From NCBI RefSeq assembly GCF_024347315.1, contig NZ_AP025460.1:744001-808000 (forward strand): a DNA stretch of 64,000 nt, read 5' to 3'. The translations under genes and the position numbers were made by a program. Positions 35,019 through 45,613 of this stretch are shown piece by piece. The DNA is from Vibrio atlanticus (GTDB taxonomy: Bacteria; Pseudomonadota; Gammaproteobacteria; Enterobacterales; Vibrionaceae). Within the stretch, counting starts at the first letter, position 1. Each line of letters begins with the position of its first letter. The notes below the pieces were generated by a model that saw nothing but the letters and a program-made list of their open reading frames with translations, ran no database searches and was not told where the DNA came from.

Positions 35019-36293
35019 ATGGACAAATCGCTCTCAAGTAAGATTTTTGTAGGCTTGTTTGCCGGCCTACTTATTGGTACTGCTATTCAGTACCTATTCA
35101 ACGGTATTGCAGTATTTGATACTTACCTGCTAGGTCTAGCAGAAGGTGTCGGTGGTATGTTTGTCTCTTTGATCAAACTATTGGTTGTTCCACTGGTATA
35201 CGTATCTATCGTTTGCGGAATTGTTGAATTGAAAGACATCCGTTCTTTCGGTCGCCTAGGTGGTAAAACTTTTGCTCTTTACATTATCAACACCATCATC
35301 GCGATTTCTGCAGCCCTAACTGTTGGCCTTATTTTCCAACCGGGTGCTGGTGCAGATTTAGCCGGAACGATCTCTGAGACAGTTCAACTAACAACAACTG
35401 AAACTCCAGATATCTTCTCTCTTGTTGTGAACATCGTTCCTAGCAACCCAGTTCAGGCGTTTGCAAGCGGCGACATGCTACAGATCATCTTCATGGCAAT
35501 TTTGACTGGTCTTGCTATTCAGGCTCTTGATTCACGTGGCGGTCCAGCGATCAAAACGTTCAAGATGGCTAACGAAATCATGATGAAGCTTATCGGCCTA
35601 GTAATGAGCTTGGCGCCATTTGGTGTATTCGCTCTGATGATTCAACTAGGTGCGACACTGAACGCCGAGACACTTATGTCTGTAGCTGGCTATGTAGCGC
35701 TTGTTGTTGCGATGCTAGTGTTCTGGATTTTCTTCTTCTACCCAATGATGGTTGGTATCGCGACAGGTATTACGCCTAAGCAATTCCTACGCGCAACTCG
35801 TGAGCAAATCCTTTTCTCACTATCGACGGCAAGTTCGAACGCGACTATCCCAGTAACAATGCGCACTCTAACTGAAAAGCTTGGTGTATCAAGATCTGTG
35901 GCAGGTTTCGGTGTTCCACTGGGTGCGACAATGAACATGTCTGGTGTTTCTATCTACATCGCACTCGCGACAATGTTCGTAGCAAACGCATTCGGTCAAC
36001 CAATCAACACGGCTGACATCTTTACTCTGGGTCTAACTATCTTGCTTCTGTCTATCGGTGCTGGTGGTGTTCCAGGTGGTGGTGTTGTAATGGTCGGTGT
36101 TCTATTGCACCAACTAGGTTTACCACCAGAAGGTCTAGCTATCATTGCTGCGGTAGACCGTATCAACGATATGTTCTGTACTTCTTCTAACGTAGTGGGT
36201 GATACAGCGGTTAACACTATTGTTGCTAAGTCTGAAGGCGAAATCGGCGTTGAAACACACGAAGAAGCTGAGCTAAAGAAAGCAGAAGCGTAA
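35019..36293 (+). CDS. dicarboxylate/amino-acid:cation symporter (DAACS family)
   Basis: Start at ATG 35019 (MDKSLSSKIFVGLFAGLLIG) behind GGAGAAG; an upstream in-frame ATG at 34908 would add a leader unlike the family. The 424 residues show about eight membrane spans and two hairpin loops. The substrate motif is STASSNATIPVTM, GGVPGGGVVMVGVLLHQLG lies in hairpin 2, and NDMFCTSSNVVGD follows. These define the glutamate/aspartate/C4-dicarboxylate transporters driven by Na+ or H+. The exact substrate cannot be read. It lies between grpE and dnaK with its own terminator. Confidence 0.9.
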   Translation: MDKSLSSKIFVGLFAGLLIGTAIQYLFNGIAVFDTYLLGLAEGVGGMFVSLIKLLVVPLVYVSIVCGIVELKDIRSFGRLGGKTFALYIINTIIAISAALTVGLIFQPGAGADLAGTISETVQLTTTETPDIFSLVVNIVPSNPVQAFASGDMLQIIFMAILTGLAIQALDSRGGPAIKTFKMANEIMMKLIGLVMSLAPFGVFALMIQLGATLNAETLMSVAGYVALVVAMLVFWIFFFYPMMVGIATGITPKQFLRATREQILFSLSTASSNATIPVTMRTLTEKLGVSRSVAGFGVPLGATMNMSGVSIYIALATMFVANAFGQPINTADIFTLGLTILLLSIGAGGVPGGGVVMVGVLLHQLGLPPEGLAIIAAVDRINDMFCTSSNVVGDTAVNTIVAKSEGEIGVETHEEAELKKAEA

Positions 36294-36343
36294 TCAGAGA
36301 TTTTCCTCTATAGATGAAATCTAAGTGGAAAGCCTGAATAGAC

Positions 36344-36373
36344 AAACGGAGCCTAAGTGGCTCCGTTTTTTAT
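36344..36373 (+). terminator. terminator of the symporter gene
   Basis: AAACGGAGCC-taagt-GGCTCCGTTT followed by TTT. Confidence 0.88.
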
Positions 36374-36476
36374 TGGGTGATAACCCTAGTTACTGGGCTT
36401 ATGTGAAGGTAATGATATGTATTCGTGTCTAACCATTCCTTTTATCAAAATAAATGTGAAAAAATCCAGTATCCCC

Positions 36477-36505
36477 CTTGAAAAGGATTCGTGAGCCCTT
36501 ATCTA
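36477..36505 (+). promoter_or_regulatory. sigma-32 promoter of dnaK
   Basis: CCCCCTTGAA (-35, core CTTGAA at 36477-36482), 13 bp, then CCCTTATCTA from 36496. It fits the heat-shock consensus and lies about 130 bp before dnaK. Confidence 0.75.
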
Positions 36506-36630
36506 TGGTGCATACGAAAGCAAATTACATTTGCACTTAAATTTGTGTATTAGGGTTGAATCCCTGATTACTACCCCCCACATAGTGGGTATAGCAAAAA
36601 ACTAAATAGAATTTATTCGGAGAAAGCCTG

Positions 36631-38544
36631 ATGGGTCGAATCATTGGTATTGATTTAGGTACTACTAACTCTTGTGTTGCTGTTCTTGACGGTGACAAAC
36701 CACGCGTATTAGAAAATGCTGAAGGCGAACGCACAACAGCATCGGTAATCGCATACACTGAAGGCGAGACGCTAGTTGGTCAACCTGCGAAACGTCAAGC
36801 TGTTACTAATCCTCAAAACACGCTATACGCGATTAAGCGTCTAATCGGTCGTCGTTTTGAAGATGAAGAAGTTCAACGCGATATCGAAATCATGCCTTTT
36901 AACATTGTTAAAGCTGATAACGGTGATGCATGGGTTGAAGCGCAAGGCCAAAAGATGGCTGCTCCTCAAGTATCTGCTGAAGTTCTTAAGAAAATGAAGA
37001 AAACAGCTGAAGACTTCCTAGGCGAAGAAGTAACTGGCGCAGTAGTAACTGTTCCTGCTTACTTCAACGATGCTCAACGTCAAGCAACGAAAGATGCTGG
37101 CCGTATCGCTGGTCTAGATGTTAAACGTATCATCAACGAACCTACTGCTGCTGCTCTGGCTTACGGTCTAGACAAGCAAGGTGGTGATCGCACTATCGCT
37201 GTATACGACCTTGGTGGTGGTACATTCGATATCTCTATCATCGAAATCGATGAAGTAGAAGGCGAGAAGACTTTCGAAGTTCTTTCAACTAACGGTGATA
37301 CTCACCTTGGTGGTGAAGATTTCGATAACCGCATGATCAACTACCTAGTAGATGAGTTCAAGAAAGAGCAAGGTATCGACCTTAAAGCTGATCCACTAGC
37401 AATGCAGCGTGTTAAAGAAGCAGCAGAAAAAGCGAAAATCGAGCTTTCTTCTACTACTCAAACTGACGTAAACCTACCTTACGTTACTGCAGATGCGACT
37501 GGTCCTAAGCACATGAACATCAAAGTGACTCGCGCGAAGCTTGAGTCTCTAGTTGAAGACCTAGTTCAACGTTCTCTTGAGCCACTAAAAGTTGCTCTAG
37601 CAGATGCTGACCTATCTGTAGGCGAAATCACTGACGTTATCCTAGTAGGTGGTCAGACTCGTATGCCTATGGTTCAAGCTAAAGTAACTGAATTCTTCGG
37701 TAAAGAGCCACGTAAAGACGTGAACCCTGACGAAGCTGTTGCAATGGGTGCTGCTGTTCAAGGTGGTGTACTAGCTGGTGAAGTTAAAGACGTTCTTCTT
37801 CTAGACGTTACTCCTCTATCTTTCGGTATCGAAACGATGGGCGGCGTAATGACTAAGCTTATCGAGAAAAACACAACTATCCCTACTAAAGCGGATCAAG
37901 TGTTCTCTACAGCTGAAGACAACCAAAGCGCAGTAACTATCCACGTTCTTCAAGGTGAGCGTAAGCAAGCGACTTACAACAAGTCTCTTGGTCAGTTCAA
38001 CCTAGAAGGTATCCAACCAGCACCACGTGGCATGCCACAAGTTGAAGTAACATTCGACCTAGATGCTGATGGTATCCTGAACGTATCTGCTAAAGATAAA
38101 GCGACAGGTAAAGAGCAGAAGATCACTATCCAAGCATCAGGCGGTTTGTCTGAGGAAGAGATCGAAGCAATGGTTCAAGAAGCAGAAGCTAACAAAGAAG
38201 CTGACAAGAAGTTCGAAGAGCTAGTAACTGCACGTAACCAAGCTGACCAAATGATTCACGGCACTAAGAAGCAAGTAGAAGAAGCTGGTGAAGCTCTACC
38301 TGCAGACGAGAAAGCTAAAATCGAAGCAGCTATCGAAGCTCTAGAATCAGTTAAGTCTGGTGACGACAAAGAAGCTATCGACGCTAAAGTTCAAGAACTT
38401 ATGCAAGCAGCTCAAAAGCTAATGGAAATTGCTCAACAGAAAGCTCAAGCTGAACAAGCTGGTGCTGACGCTGGTGAACAACCTAAGCAAGACGACGATG
38501 TGGTAGACGCTGAGTTCGAAGAAGTTAAAGAAGACAAGAAATAA
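36631..38544 (+). CDS. dnaK: DnaK (Hsp70) chaperone
   Basis: A 637-residue Hsp70. The actin-like ATPase domain ([44 protein letters not shown]) is followed by the linker [10 protein letters not shown], the substrate domain and the lid. The C-terminus [17 protein letters not shown] has the conserved EEV(K/D)-type acidic tail. It uses ATP to fold and release clients with DnaJ and GrpE. It is preceded by a heat-shock promoter. dnaJ follows after 284 bp. Confidence 0.98.
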   Translation: MGRIIGIDLGTTNSCVAVLDGDKPRVLENAEGERTTASVIAYTEGETLVGQPAKRQAVTNPQNTLYAIKRLIGRRFEDEEVQRDIEIMPFNIVKADNGDAWVEAQGQKMAAPQVSAEVLKKMKKTAEDFLGEEVTGAVVTVPAYFNDAQRQATKDAGRIAGLDVKRIINEPTAAALAYGLDKQGGDRTIAVYDLGGGTFDISIIEIDEVEGEKTFEVLSTNGDTHLGGEDFDNRMINYLVDEFKKEQGIDLKADPLAMQRVKEAAEKAKIELSSTTQTDVNLPYVTADATGPKHMNIKVTRAKLESLVEDLVQRSLEPLKVALADADLSVGEITDVILVGGQTRMPMVQAKVTEFFGKEPRKDVNPDEAVAMGAAVQGGVLAGEVKDVLLLDVTPLSFGIETMGGVMTKLIEKNTTIPTKADQVFSTAEDNQSAVTIHVLQGERKQATYNKSLGQFNLEGIQPAPRGMPQVEVTFDLDADGILNVSAKDKATGKEQKITIQASGGLSEEEIEAMVQEAEANKEADKKFEELVTARNQADQMIHGTKKQVEEAGEALPADEKAKIEAAIEALESVKSGDDKEAIDAKVQELMQAAQKLMEIAQQKAQAEQAGADAGEQPKQDDDVVDAEFEEVKEDKK

Positions 38545-38715
38545 TTTCGTTGCAGAGTAGCCTGATTTCGTTGTCGGAAGTGCTTACCTACTAACGTAGG
38601 CTCCGCGCTTCCTCCTAGAGCTCAAGCTATCTGCTTAGAAATTTGTCTCAAAGACTTATTATTGCGGGCGTCAGAGGTAACTCTCACGCCCGTAAATTTG
38701 TATTTAGACTTGTCG

Positions 38716-38768
38716 ATCTAGATAATAGCTTTATTCGGCGTTTCAGCCGACAGAACTTTTATCTAGAT
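38716..38768. other. long stem-loop in the dnaK-dnaJ gap
   Basis: ATCTAGATAA (38716-38725) pairs with TTATCTAGAT (38759-38768), and inside lies TCGGC-gtttca-GCCGA. A second hairpin, CGGGCGT...ACGCCCG with AGAG-gtaa-CTCT inside, lies at about 38666-38694. Neither has a T-run. They may tune expression between the two chaperone genes. Confidence 0.55.
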
Positions 38769-38828
38769 TGATACACAGACTGCTGAAGTGATCATTCGGC
38801 AGTAGCAATTATTTTGGTGACCTAGAAC

Positions 38829-39974
38829 ATGTCAAAACGTGATTTTTACGAAGTATTAGGCGTAAGCCGCGATGCATCAGAGCGCGATATTAAAAAAGCG
38901 TACAAACGCTTAGCGATGAAATTCCACCCAGACCGTAACCAGGGTGATGACAGCGCAGCAGACAAATTTAAAGAAGTAAAAGTAGCGTACGAGATCCTAA
39001 CCGATGCTCAAAAGAAAGCAGCTTACGACCAATACGGCCACGCAGCTTTTGAACAAGGTGGCATGGGTGGCGGCGGTTACGGCGGCGGTGGCCAAGGTGA
39101 CTTCGGCGATATCTTCGGTGACGTATTTGGCGATATCTTCGGCGGCGGTCGTCGTGGTGGTGGTCAAGCGCGTGCACAACGTGGTTCTGATTTGCGTTAC
39201 AACATGGAGCTTTCTCTAGAAGAAGCCGTTCGTGGTGTATCTAAAGAGATTGAAGTACCAACACTTGTTGAATGTGACATTTGTGATGGTAGCGGCGCGA
39301 AAGCGGGTTCTTCTGCACAAACGTGTGGTACTTGTCATGGCCACGGTCAGGTACAAATGCGCCAAGGTTTCTTTGCGGTTCAACAGACTTGTCCTACTTG
39401 TAATGGTAAAGGCAAGATCATCAAAGATCCATGTAACTCATGTCATGGTCAAGGTCGCAAACAGAAGACGAAAACGCTTAACGTTAAGATCCCAGCAGGT
39501 GTTGATACAGGTGATCGCATTCGTCTATCTGGCGAAGGCGAAGCAGGGGAGCACGGCGCTCCAGCTGGCGACTTGTACGTACAAGTACACGTAAAAGAGC
39601 ACAATATCTTTGAGCGTGACGGCAACAACCTTTACTGCGAAGTGCCAGTAAGCTTCTCTATGGCTGCTTTAGGTGGTGAAGTTGAAGTTCCAACACTCGA
39701 TGGCCGTGTAAACCTTAAAGTGCCAGAAGAGACACAAACGGGCCGTATGTTCCGTATGCGTGGCAAAGGCGTGAAAGGCGTTCGTGGCGGCGGTGTGGGT
39801 GACCTAATCGTTAAACTAGTGGTTGAAACACCGGTTAAGCTAAGCTCTCGTCAAAAAGAACTACTGCGCGAATTTGAAGAAACATGTTGTGGTGAAGCTG
39901 CAAGCAAGCACAAGCCAAAATCTGAAGGTTTCTTCAGCGGCGTGAAAAACTTCTTTGATGACCTAACTAAGTAA
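38829..39974 (+). CDS. dnaJ: DnaJ (Hsp40) co-chaperone
   Basis: A 381-residue type I J-protein. The J-domain has HPD ([10 protein letters not shown]). A Gly/Phe-rich linker follows ([20 protein letters not shown]). Four CxxCxGxG zinc motifs come next ([32 protein letters not shown]), then the substrate-binding beta domains. It stimulates DnaK ATPase and delivers clients. Confidence 0.98.
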   Translation: MSKRDFYEVLGVSRDASERDIKKAYKRLAMKFHPDRNQGDDSAADKFKEVKVAYEILTDAQKKAAYDQYGHAAFEQGGMGGGGYGGGGQGDFGDIFGDVFGDIFGGGRRGGGQARAQRGSDLRYNMELSLEEAVRGVSKEIEVPTLVECDICDGSGAKAGSSAQTCGTCHGHGQVQMRQGFFAVQQTCPTCNGKGKIIKDPCNSCHGQGRKQKTKTLNVKIPAGVDTGDRIRLSGEGEAGEHGAPAGDLYVQVHVKEHNIFERDGNNLYCEVPVSFSMAALGGEVEVPTLDGRVNLKVPEETQTGRMFRMRGKGVKGVRGGGVGDLIVKLVVETPVKLSSRQKELLREFEETCCGEAASKHKPKSEGFFSGVKNFFDDLTK

Positions 39975-40016
39975 TCAGTTCAGTGATTTGGTAGCTTAAG
40001 TTACTAATAAAAAATA

Positions 40017-40044
40017 AAACCTGCTCATGTAGCAGGTTTTTTTG
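40017..40044 (+). terminator. terminator of dnaJ
   Basis: AAACCTGCT-catgt-AGCAGGTTT followed by TTTT. It lies between dnaJ and the convergent pilin gene. Confidence 0.88.
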
Positions 40045-40117
40045 TGTCTGAAGATAGTGTTTTCAAAGTGATGTTATACCTTTGGCTTCAGATTTTACGC
40101 GGCTCCTGATTTCTACA

Positions 40118-40552
40118 TTACTTCCAACACGCTTGAGGCTCTGAAACACCTGAGTGATGTAACTCCAGAATATCAGTCGGTGAGTCTAAGCAGTCATCAT
40201 TTGTCTGTGGTGCGCGTGGTTCTGCTTGAATGGAGTATGAGGTACTGCTAGCCGAAATTGTTAGTGTGTACCTGCTTGTATCGGTATCGCAAAACGAGCA
40301 CGTCCCTCCAGAAACTATGTTTCCAGCAGCCGTGGCATAATTTCCGGCGTAAGCACTCTCAAGTTCAAGTTGAATTTTTGCCATATCTCCTATCGCTGTC
40401 ATTCGATGCGATTTTAAAACATGGCTTGTGTAGCTTGGATAAGCTATTGCACTGAGTACTCCTACAATGGCAACAGCGATCAATAATTCGATCAGTGTCA
40501 TTCCTTTCATACTTAAATTGTTGTTGTTACATCTTTTTATTCGAATCTTCAC
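40118..40552 (-). CDS. pilE: type IV pilin-like protein (PilE family)
   Basis: A prepilin of about 144 residues. I prefer a GTG start at 40552 because AAAGGA lies 8-9 nt upstream; it gives a 17-residue basic leader ending SMKG before the processed MTLIELLIAVAIVGVLSAIAYPSY. Met replaces the usual Phe at mature position 1. An ATG at 40510 is possible but has no ribosome site. The C-terminus has a cysteine pair region (GGTCSFCDTD...NDDCLDS...QACWK). It faces the minor pilin operon and is probably part of the same pseudopilin tip complex. Confidence 0.85.
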   Translation of the reverse strand: MKIRIKRCNNNNLSMKGMTLIELLIAVAIVGVLSAIAYPSYTSHVLKSHRMTAIGDMAKIQLELESAYAGNYATAAGNIVSGGTCSFCDTDTSRYTLTISASSTSYSIQAEPRAPQTNDDCLDSPTDILELHHSGVSEPQACWK

Positions 40553-40651
40553 GAGTAGTTTCCTTTCATAACCCTGTCCATTTTTCTCGGGTGGTAGCAT
40601 CGGTGCAAGATTAAATATTATTACGCACCTGATTACATAGGAATTTGGGAA

Positions 40652-41158
40652 ATGACTCGCGGGTTTACTTTATTAGAGCTGTTAATAACGGTGTCGATAC
40701 TGTCGATATTGGTAGCGACGGCTGCTCCGAGTTTTAGTTCAGTCACCCAAACAGTCAAGATCCAGCGCCTTGCTGGGGAGTTGAATGGTTTCTTAGTACA
40801 GGCAAAGTCTGAGTCTGTGAAAAGAAATCAAAAACTCTGGGTACATTTCTCGATGGCTAAAAATGAAGAGCAATCGACAGGGGAGTGGACCATATGGTTG
40901 AAACCTACGGAAGACCTGTCTGGCGATACATTGCTGATGTTGTCGGGAGAAGCGTTTCGAGATTTATCGCTTTCTCATAACTACACCGGTGCAAAAGTCA
41001 GCTTTGAAAGTGTCAGAGGAAGACCTGCTAGAGGTACGATTTACTTGTCTCCTAAAAGAGCTTCAAGCGACCGGCTTTTGATTAAATTATCCAGCCCACC
41101 GGGACGAATTAAGGTTTGCGGCGAGTTGAGTGCTCAGTATGGCTATTATGCTTGTTAA
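40652..41158 (+). CDS. fimT: GspH/FimT-family minor pilin
   Basis: A 168-residue prepilin-like protein starting MTRG-FTLLELLITVSILSILVATAAPSF, with the type III signal cut after Gly and Phe at mature position 1. The family forms the tip or initiates pilus assembly; FimT in some bacteria binds DNA during uptake. It is the first gene of a tight run of four minor pilin genes, overlapping the next. Confidence 0.88.
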   Translation: MTRGFTLLELLITVSILSILVATAAPSFSSVTQTVKIQRLAGELNGFLVQAKSESVKRNQKLWVHFSMAKNEEQSTGEWTIWLKPTEDLSGDTLLMLSGEAFRDLSLSHNYTGAKVSFESVRGRPARGTIYLSPKRASSDRLLIKLSSPPGRIKVCGELSAQYGYYAC

Positions 41159-41771
41159 GCCTCGAACCAGAAGCTTGCGGAAGCAAAAGGGCGCATCACT
41201 CATTGAATTGATGGTTGCTTCAGTTATTGGTGTGTTCGCGATTTCGATTATCGGCAGCGTTTTTATAACGGGGCACAGAATTGCTCAAGATAAAGGCATT
41301 GAATTATTACTGCTGCAAAACCTAACCAGCACCATTCAGATAATGAAAGAAGATATTCAACGAGCAGGCTACGATGGCTCAAATGGTGAATCCCTTAAGT
41401 TATCAGGTGCCGTTAACACGATTAATGTTAGCGCTGGTGTTGAGGTGGGGTTCGTCTATTTCAAAGAGGGATCAACTGACGGCAAAAATTATAGGAATAT
41501 CGTGTACAAAAAGGAGGGGACTCGATTGAAAATTTGTGAAAAGGGCGTCCTTACTCCTGTAGGAATTCTATCTCACGATCAAGTTTCTTTATGCTACTCA
41601 CTTTTCGACGATAGTATTATTTCCGTCGATGATTTATCAATATCCTCGCACGTGTTGAGCAAAAATGGGGTGAGCACCACGCTCACTGATGTGAATATTA
41701 TTGCGTCAATCCCAAGTGCTGGGATTTCCAAGAGCGTCGCTATAACCGTTAAGCAAAGGAATTGGCAATGA
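41139..41771 (+). CDS. pilW: PilW-family minor pilin
   Basis: A prepilin-like protein of about 210 residues (leader RSLRKQKG-ASLIELMVASVIGVFAISIIG). The start is among ATG 41139, ATG 41148 and GTG 41130; I chose 41139, inside the end of fimT, implying coupling. Mature position 1 is Ala rather than Phe. The stop TGA overlaps the start ATG of the next gene. Confidence 0.85.
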   Translation: MAIMLVKPRTRSLRKQKGASLIELMVASVIGVFAISIIGSVFITGHRIAQDKGIELLLLQNLTSTIQIMKEDIQRAGYDGSNGESLKLSGAVNTINVSAGVEVGFVYFKEGSTDGKNYRNIVYKKEGTRLKICEKGVLTPVGILSHDQVSLCYSLFDDSIISVDDLSISSHVLSKNGVSTTLTDVNIIASIPSAGISKSVAITVKQRNWQ

Positions 41772-43078
41772 CCTCAGTAAAGCCGCAAGTTGGAGTGGCT
41801 ACGTTACTAATGACCTCAGTTTTAGTATTGAGTGCTCTAATTGTTACTTTGGGTACTTATCGCAGTGTTTTTCATCAAATTAAGGTGGCGCAGAATGAAG
41901 TACAAGTACGTAAAGCTCATTGGCTCGCTGAGGCTGGGTTAGAGTGTGGTTTTACTCACATTGCAGAAAATGACCTTACGGCTATCCCTAATGACTTAAT
42001 GAACTATTGTCAGCAGTCGAAAGTCCTTACGTTGAAATCAGACAATCTAACGTCGAATATACTAGCGTCGAGTACTCACTATTTGTCTTTAAACAAAGAG
42101 ATAAGTTTTAACAATTCGTCGGGGCTAGGGGCGATGCAAACCAATTCGAGTTTGGAGTTTATTTCTGATCACAATATCGATATTACCCCAGATATTAGTC
42201 TTACTGCGGTCGGTGGTATTAACGAATGTGTGTCTGTTCGGTTCTTAGATAGTGTGATCTATAAAAACCAAGGCGGCGGGCGTTTAAAGACAATCACACC
42301 TACGGGCGGTCTCCCTCCTTTTCCTACCTTTGAGTCTTGCCAACCGACAACCGATATTAACCGCAATGCAACCATTGATTCAGTTGGGTCATTGCCTTCA
42401 AATGCTTTTCAATCAGATTTCAAATTTGACCCAGCCATCGATACGTTCTCCAATTATTTTGGGGTACCTAAAACGCCAGAAAATATTGATCAGCTTAAGC
42501 GTGATTACCATGTGATTGACCTTATGGACCGAACGGTATCTCCGCCCAAGCATACTGATTTGGTCAATGGAAAGTATCAAGGCAATAAATGTAGTCAAGC
42601 GATTAATAATGCCTTTGCAAGTGGTAAAGATAAGGTATGGGTGATAGGTGACTGTGTGGTCTATCATCCTGCAATTAATGTGGTAGAACCTATCCCCGGT
42701 GTTATTACGCCACGTTCATTGGTGATTCAAGATGGCATCGTTGCGAACGGTAATGCAAGTGTGTTTGATGGTTCCTTTTATCACCTAAATGATATGAGCA
42801 TATACGACGAACCAGCCTCTCCTGATGTTGATACGGACCTATTGAGCGGCTTATGGGCCAAAGTTCCAAATACGATACCTATCGCCGGCTTAGTGCAGAG
42901 CAATTCGGTTTATATTGGATTTGCTTCTTTTTTCCCCAAGGGAGGGATGTTCTTTGATTCAGTTGGCGGGCTATCGACAATTCAAGGTTCGATTAACTTA
43001 GATTACACAGGCGAATACAACCCCCATAGTGTTCCTTTGAAAGCCAAATGGAAAAAGGGATCATGGAATGACTTATAA
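41768..43078 (+). CDS. pilX: PilX-like minor pilus protein
   Basis: ATG 41768 overlaps the pilW stop (ATGA) and has AAGGA 8 nt upstream; a TTG at 41762 is in frame but less likely. The 436-residue protein starts with a hydrophobic helix (VGVATLLMTSVLVLSALIVTLGTY) and RKAHWLAEAGLECGFTHIAE, the PilX_N pattern. It is much longer than classic PilX, with a large C-terminal beta-rich domain resembling adhesion or tip modules. Translation is probably coupled to both neighbours. Confidence 0.8.
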   Translation: MTSVKPQVGVATLLMTSVLVLSALIVTLGTYRSVFHQIKVAQNEVQVRKAHWLAEAGLECGFTHIAENDLTAIPNDLMNYCQQSKVLTLKSDNLTSNILASSTHYLSLNKEISFNNSSGLGAMQTNSSLEFISDHNIDITPDISLTAVGGINECVSVRFLDSVIYKNQGGGRLKTITPTGGLPPFPTFESCQPTTDINRNATIDSVGSLPSNAFQSDFKFDPAIDTFSNYFGVPKTPENIDQLKRDYHVIDLMDRTVSPPKHTDLVNGKYQGNKCSQAINNAFASGKDKVWVIGDCVVYHPAINVVEPIPGVITPRSLVIQDGIVANGNASVFDGSFYHLNDMSIYDEPASPDVDTDLLSGLWAKVPNTIPIAGLVQSNSVYIGFASFFPKGGMFFDSVGGLSTIQGSINLDYTGEYNPHSVPLKAKWKKGSWNDL

Positions 43079-43517
43079 ACAACGAGGTTTCAGCTTGATA
43101 GAGGTACTTATCTCTTTTCTGCTCATCGGTGTTGCTTCGTTAGGGTTGGTTAAGCTACAGGTCTATGCAGAACAAAAATCGGATTACGCGCTGCACAGTG
43201 TAGAAGCGCTTCACTTTGCTGAAAGGCAGATGGAGTATTATCGAACTCGTGTATCGGATGTGGGGGGAGCTGTAGGGTTAATCCTTTTTACGGATCTCAA
43301 TCAAGCGGACTACTGTCGCAATGCGACAAGTTCGGATCCTTTATCTGGTTTGTCGGGCTCTGGGTATACGATGAGCTGTGAGGTGACAAATGCCAGTGGT
43401 GCCTTGTCTCACGCTTTGAAAAACATTACGGTGACTGTTGCATGGCGAGATCGCATGAACCGTGCGCAAAGTATTCACCTCGAAACTATGCTCTCCAAAT
43501 ACAGTGAGTTTGATTGA
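43068..43517 (+). CDS. pilV: PilV-family minor pilin
   Basis: A 149-residue prepilin (MTYKQRG-FSLIEVLISFLLIGVASLGLVKLQ) overlapping pilX by 11 bp. The later YTMSCEVTN and VAWRDR segments are typical of PilV/GspI-like proteins. It ends the minor pilin operon. The 297 bp that follow (43518-43814) show no gene or clear terminator. Confidence 0.85.
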   Translation: MTYKQRGFSLIEVLISFLLIGVASLGLVKLQVYAEQKSDYALHSVEALHFAERQMEYYRTRVSDVGGAVGLILFTDLNQADYCRNATSSDPLSGLSGSGYTMSCEVTNASGALSHALKNITVTVAWRDRMNRAQSIHLETMLSKYSEFD

Positions 43518-43814
43518 TCTATTAAGCAAACGTTTACTGCATGCCAAGCCCTACGCTTCTCCTTTACTGGTAGTTTTCACTCCTCGGACATTGTTTACGT
43601 GCCAGTTAAAACTCTGTATATGGAATGGTGTTTTTTGTGTTTTTATATTGTTGCTGTTGTACAGTATTTTTGCAAAATATGTCTCCATTTATGGAAAATG
43701 ATGTGGAACCTTGTGCTTTTTAACAGCGACTTTAATAGAATATGTGCTGTACCAATAGGCCATGGTCAAAACTTATATTAGGCCTAAACAAACAACATCA
43801 CATATGGAGTTACA

Positions 43815-45377
43815 ATGAGTAACCAAGCCGTAAAAAAAGCACCATCGACTGAGAAGATCAGTGGTATGGACCGCTTTCTAAACTTCATTGAACGCGCCGG
43901 CAACAAAATTCCAGACCCAGCAATTCTGTTCTTCTGGGCTCTAGTTATTGTATGGGTAGCATCTGCACTTTTATCGAATCTTTCATTCGACTTAATCAAC
44001 CCTCAAACGGGTGCTGCTCTTGAAGTAAACAACCTACTTACTGGTGAAGCGCTTGCTAGCTTCCTAGCGAATATGGTTACCACGTTCACAGGCTTCGCAC
44101 CGCTAGGCATCGTACTTGTTGCTATGCTAGGTGTTGGCGTTGCTGACTCTTCAGGCTTCATTACGACTGGCCTTAAGAAGATGCTTAACTTCACGCCAGC
44201 TAAGTTGCTAACGCCAATGCTAATTCTTGTTGCTATCGTGTCTCACACAGCAGCAGATGCAGGTTACGTTCTAGTAATCCCTCTTGGCGGTATCATCTTC
44301 CACGCAGCGGGTCGTCACCCTCTAGCGGGTATTGCAGCAGCGTTTGCTGGTGTATCCGGTGGTTTCTCAGCGAACTTCATTCCTTCAGGTATTGATCCGC
44401 TACTCGCAGGTTTCACTCAAACAGCGGCAAACGTTCTTGACCCTGCATACGTGATCAACCCTCTAGCGAACATCTTCTTCACTGGTTTGTCTTCAATTCT
44501 AATTGTGGCAATTGGTTGGTACGTTACAGAGAAAATCATCGAGCCTCGTCTTGCTAATACGCCTGTCGATGAAGATGCAGAACAAGCACCTGATCTAGGT
44601 ACGTTTACAGCCATTGAATCTAAAGCATTCAAATTCGCTGGTTGGGCAATGGTTGCTGGTATTGGTCTGCTTATCGCGGCTCTAATGCCTGAAAACTCAG
44701 CACTTCGTTCACCAGAAGGCGAACTAACGGCGTTCTCAGCACCAGTAATGAAGTCTATCGTTCCTCTGATCTTCATCCTGTTTATTATTCCGGGTATCGT
44801 CTACGGCCGTGTAGCGGGTACCTTCAAGAATAGTAATGATGTTATCAAAGCAATGTCTGAGACGATGGCAACGATGGGCGCATACATTGTAATGTCGTTC
44901 TTCTGTGCTCAGTTCCTATCAGCATTTGCTCAATCAAACATCGGTACTATGCTGGCGCTTTACGGTGCTGAAGGCTTGAAAGCAATGGATCTTCCTGGTG
45001 AAGCAACGGTTGTTGGTATGATTCTACTAACGGCTTCAGTTAACCTTCTTGTAGGTTCAGCTTCAGCTAAGTGGGCTCTTATTGGTCCTATCTTAGTTCC
45101 TATGTTAATGGTTGTGGGTATCTCTCCTGAGCTATCTCAAGCGGCTTACCGTGTAGGCGATTCAGTGTCTAACATCATCTCTCCACTGATGGTGTTCTTC
45201 CCACTGGTTGTTGTTTACTGTCAACGTTACGTTAAGTCGACAGGTATCGGTACTCTAGCTTCTCTAATGATGCCATTCTCGATTGCTATGCTAATCGGTT
45301 GGTCTATCTTCTTGCTAGGTTACTGGGCTCTTGGTATCCCGCTAGGTATCCAAGCTCCTTACACTTACACAATGTAA
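43815..45377 (+). CDS. AbgT-family transporter (p-aminobenzoyl-glutamate type)
   Basis: A 520-residue membrane protein with roughly a dozen hydrophobic segments. The family-specific stretches are GNKIPDPAILFFWALVIVW, LSHTAADAGYVLVIPLGGIIFHAAGRHPLAGIAAAFAGVSGGFSANF-like and NLLVGSASAKWALIGPILVPMLM. AbgT members import p-aminobenzoyl-glutamate or export sulfonamides. A GGAG ribosome site sits 6 nt upstream. It stands alone with a strong terminator. Confidence 0.92.
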   Translation: MSNQAVKKAPSTEKISGMDRFLNFIERAGNKIPDPAILFFWALVIVWVASALLSNLSFDLINPQTGAALEVNNLLTGEALASFLANMVTTFTGFAPLGIVLVAMLGVGVADSSGFITTGLKKMLNFTPAKLLTPMLILVAIVSHTAADAGYVLVIPLGGIIFHAAGRHPLAGIAAAFAGVSGGFSANFIPSGIDPLLAGFTQTAANVLDPAYVINPLANIFFTGLSSILIVAIGWYVTEKIIEPRLANTPVDEDAEQAPDLGTFTAIESKAFKFAGWAMVAGIGLLIAALMPENSALRSPEGELTAFSAPVMKSIVPLIFILFIIPGIVYGRVAGTFKNSNDVIKAMSETMATMGAYIVMSFFCAQFLSAFAQSNIGTMLALYGAEGLKAMDLPGEATVVGMILLTASVNLLVGSASAKWALIGPILVPMLMVVGISPELSQAAYRVGDSVSNIISPLMVFFPLVVVYCQRYVKSTGIGTLASLMMPFSIAMLIGWSIFLLGYWALGIPLGIQAPYTYTM

Positions 45378-45421
45378 GATAAGTAATAGAAGCAAAAGTT
45401 AGTAAGATAAAATCATCGAAG

Positions 45422-45450
45422 CCCGCACCGAAATGTGCGGGTTTTTTTTT
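45422..45450 (+). terminator. terminator of the AbgT gene
   Basis: CCCGCAC-cgaaat-GTGCGGG followed by nine T. Confidence 0.92.
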
Positions 45451-45613
45451 GCTATTTTTTTCTGTTTTTTTTATCCAAGATTTTTATAGCCAAGACTTTT
45501 TATATCCCAAACTTTCTATATCCCAAACTTTTTATATTCAAAATAAAGGCACTCAGCTTATACTCCGGATTACGGCTAATTGTTGGCCGGTAAATTTAGG
45601 AAATCCAAGCCAC

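Noticed and set aside
38968..39219. Short frames antisense or out of frame within dnaJ's Gly-rich region
   Set aside because: By-products of GGC/GGT codon runs in dnaJ; no independent support.
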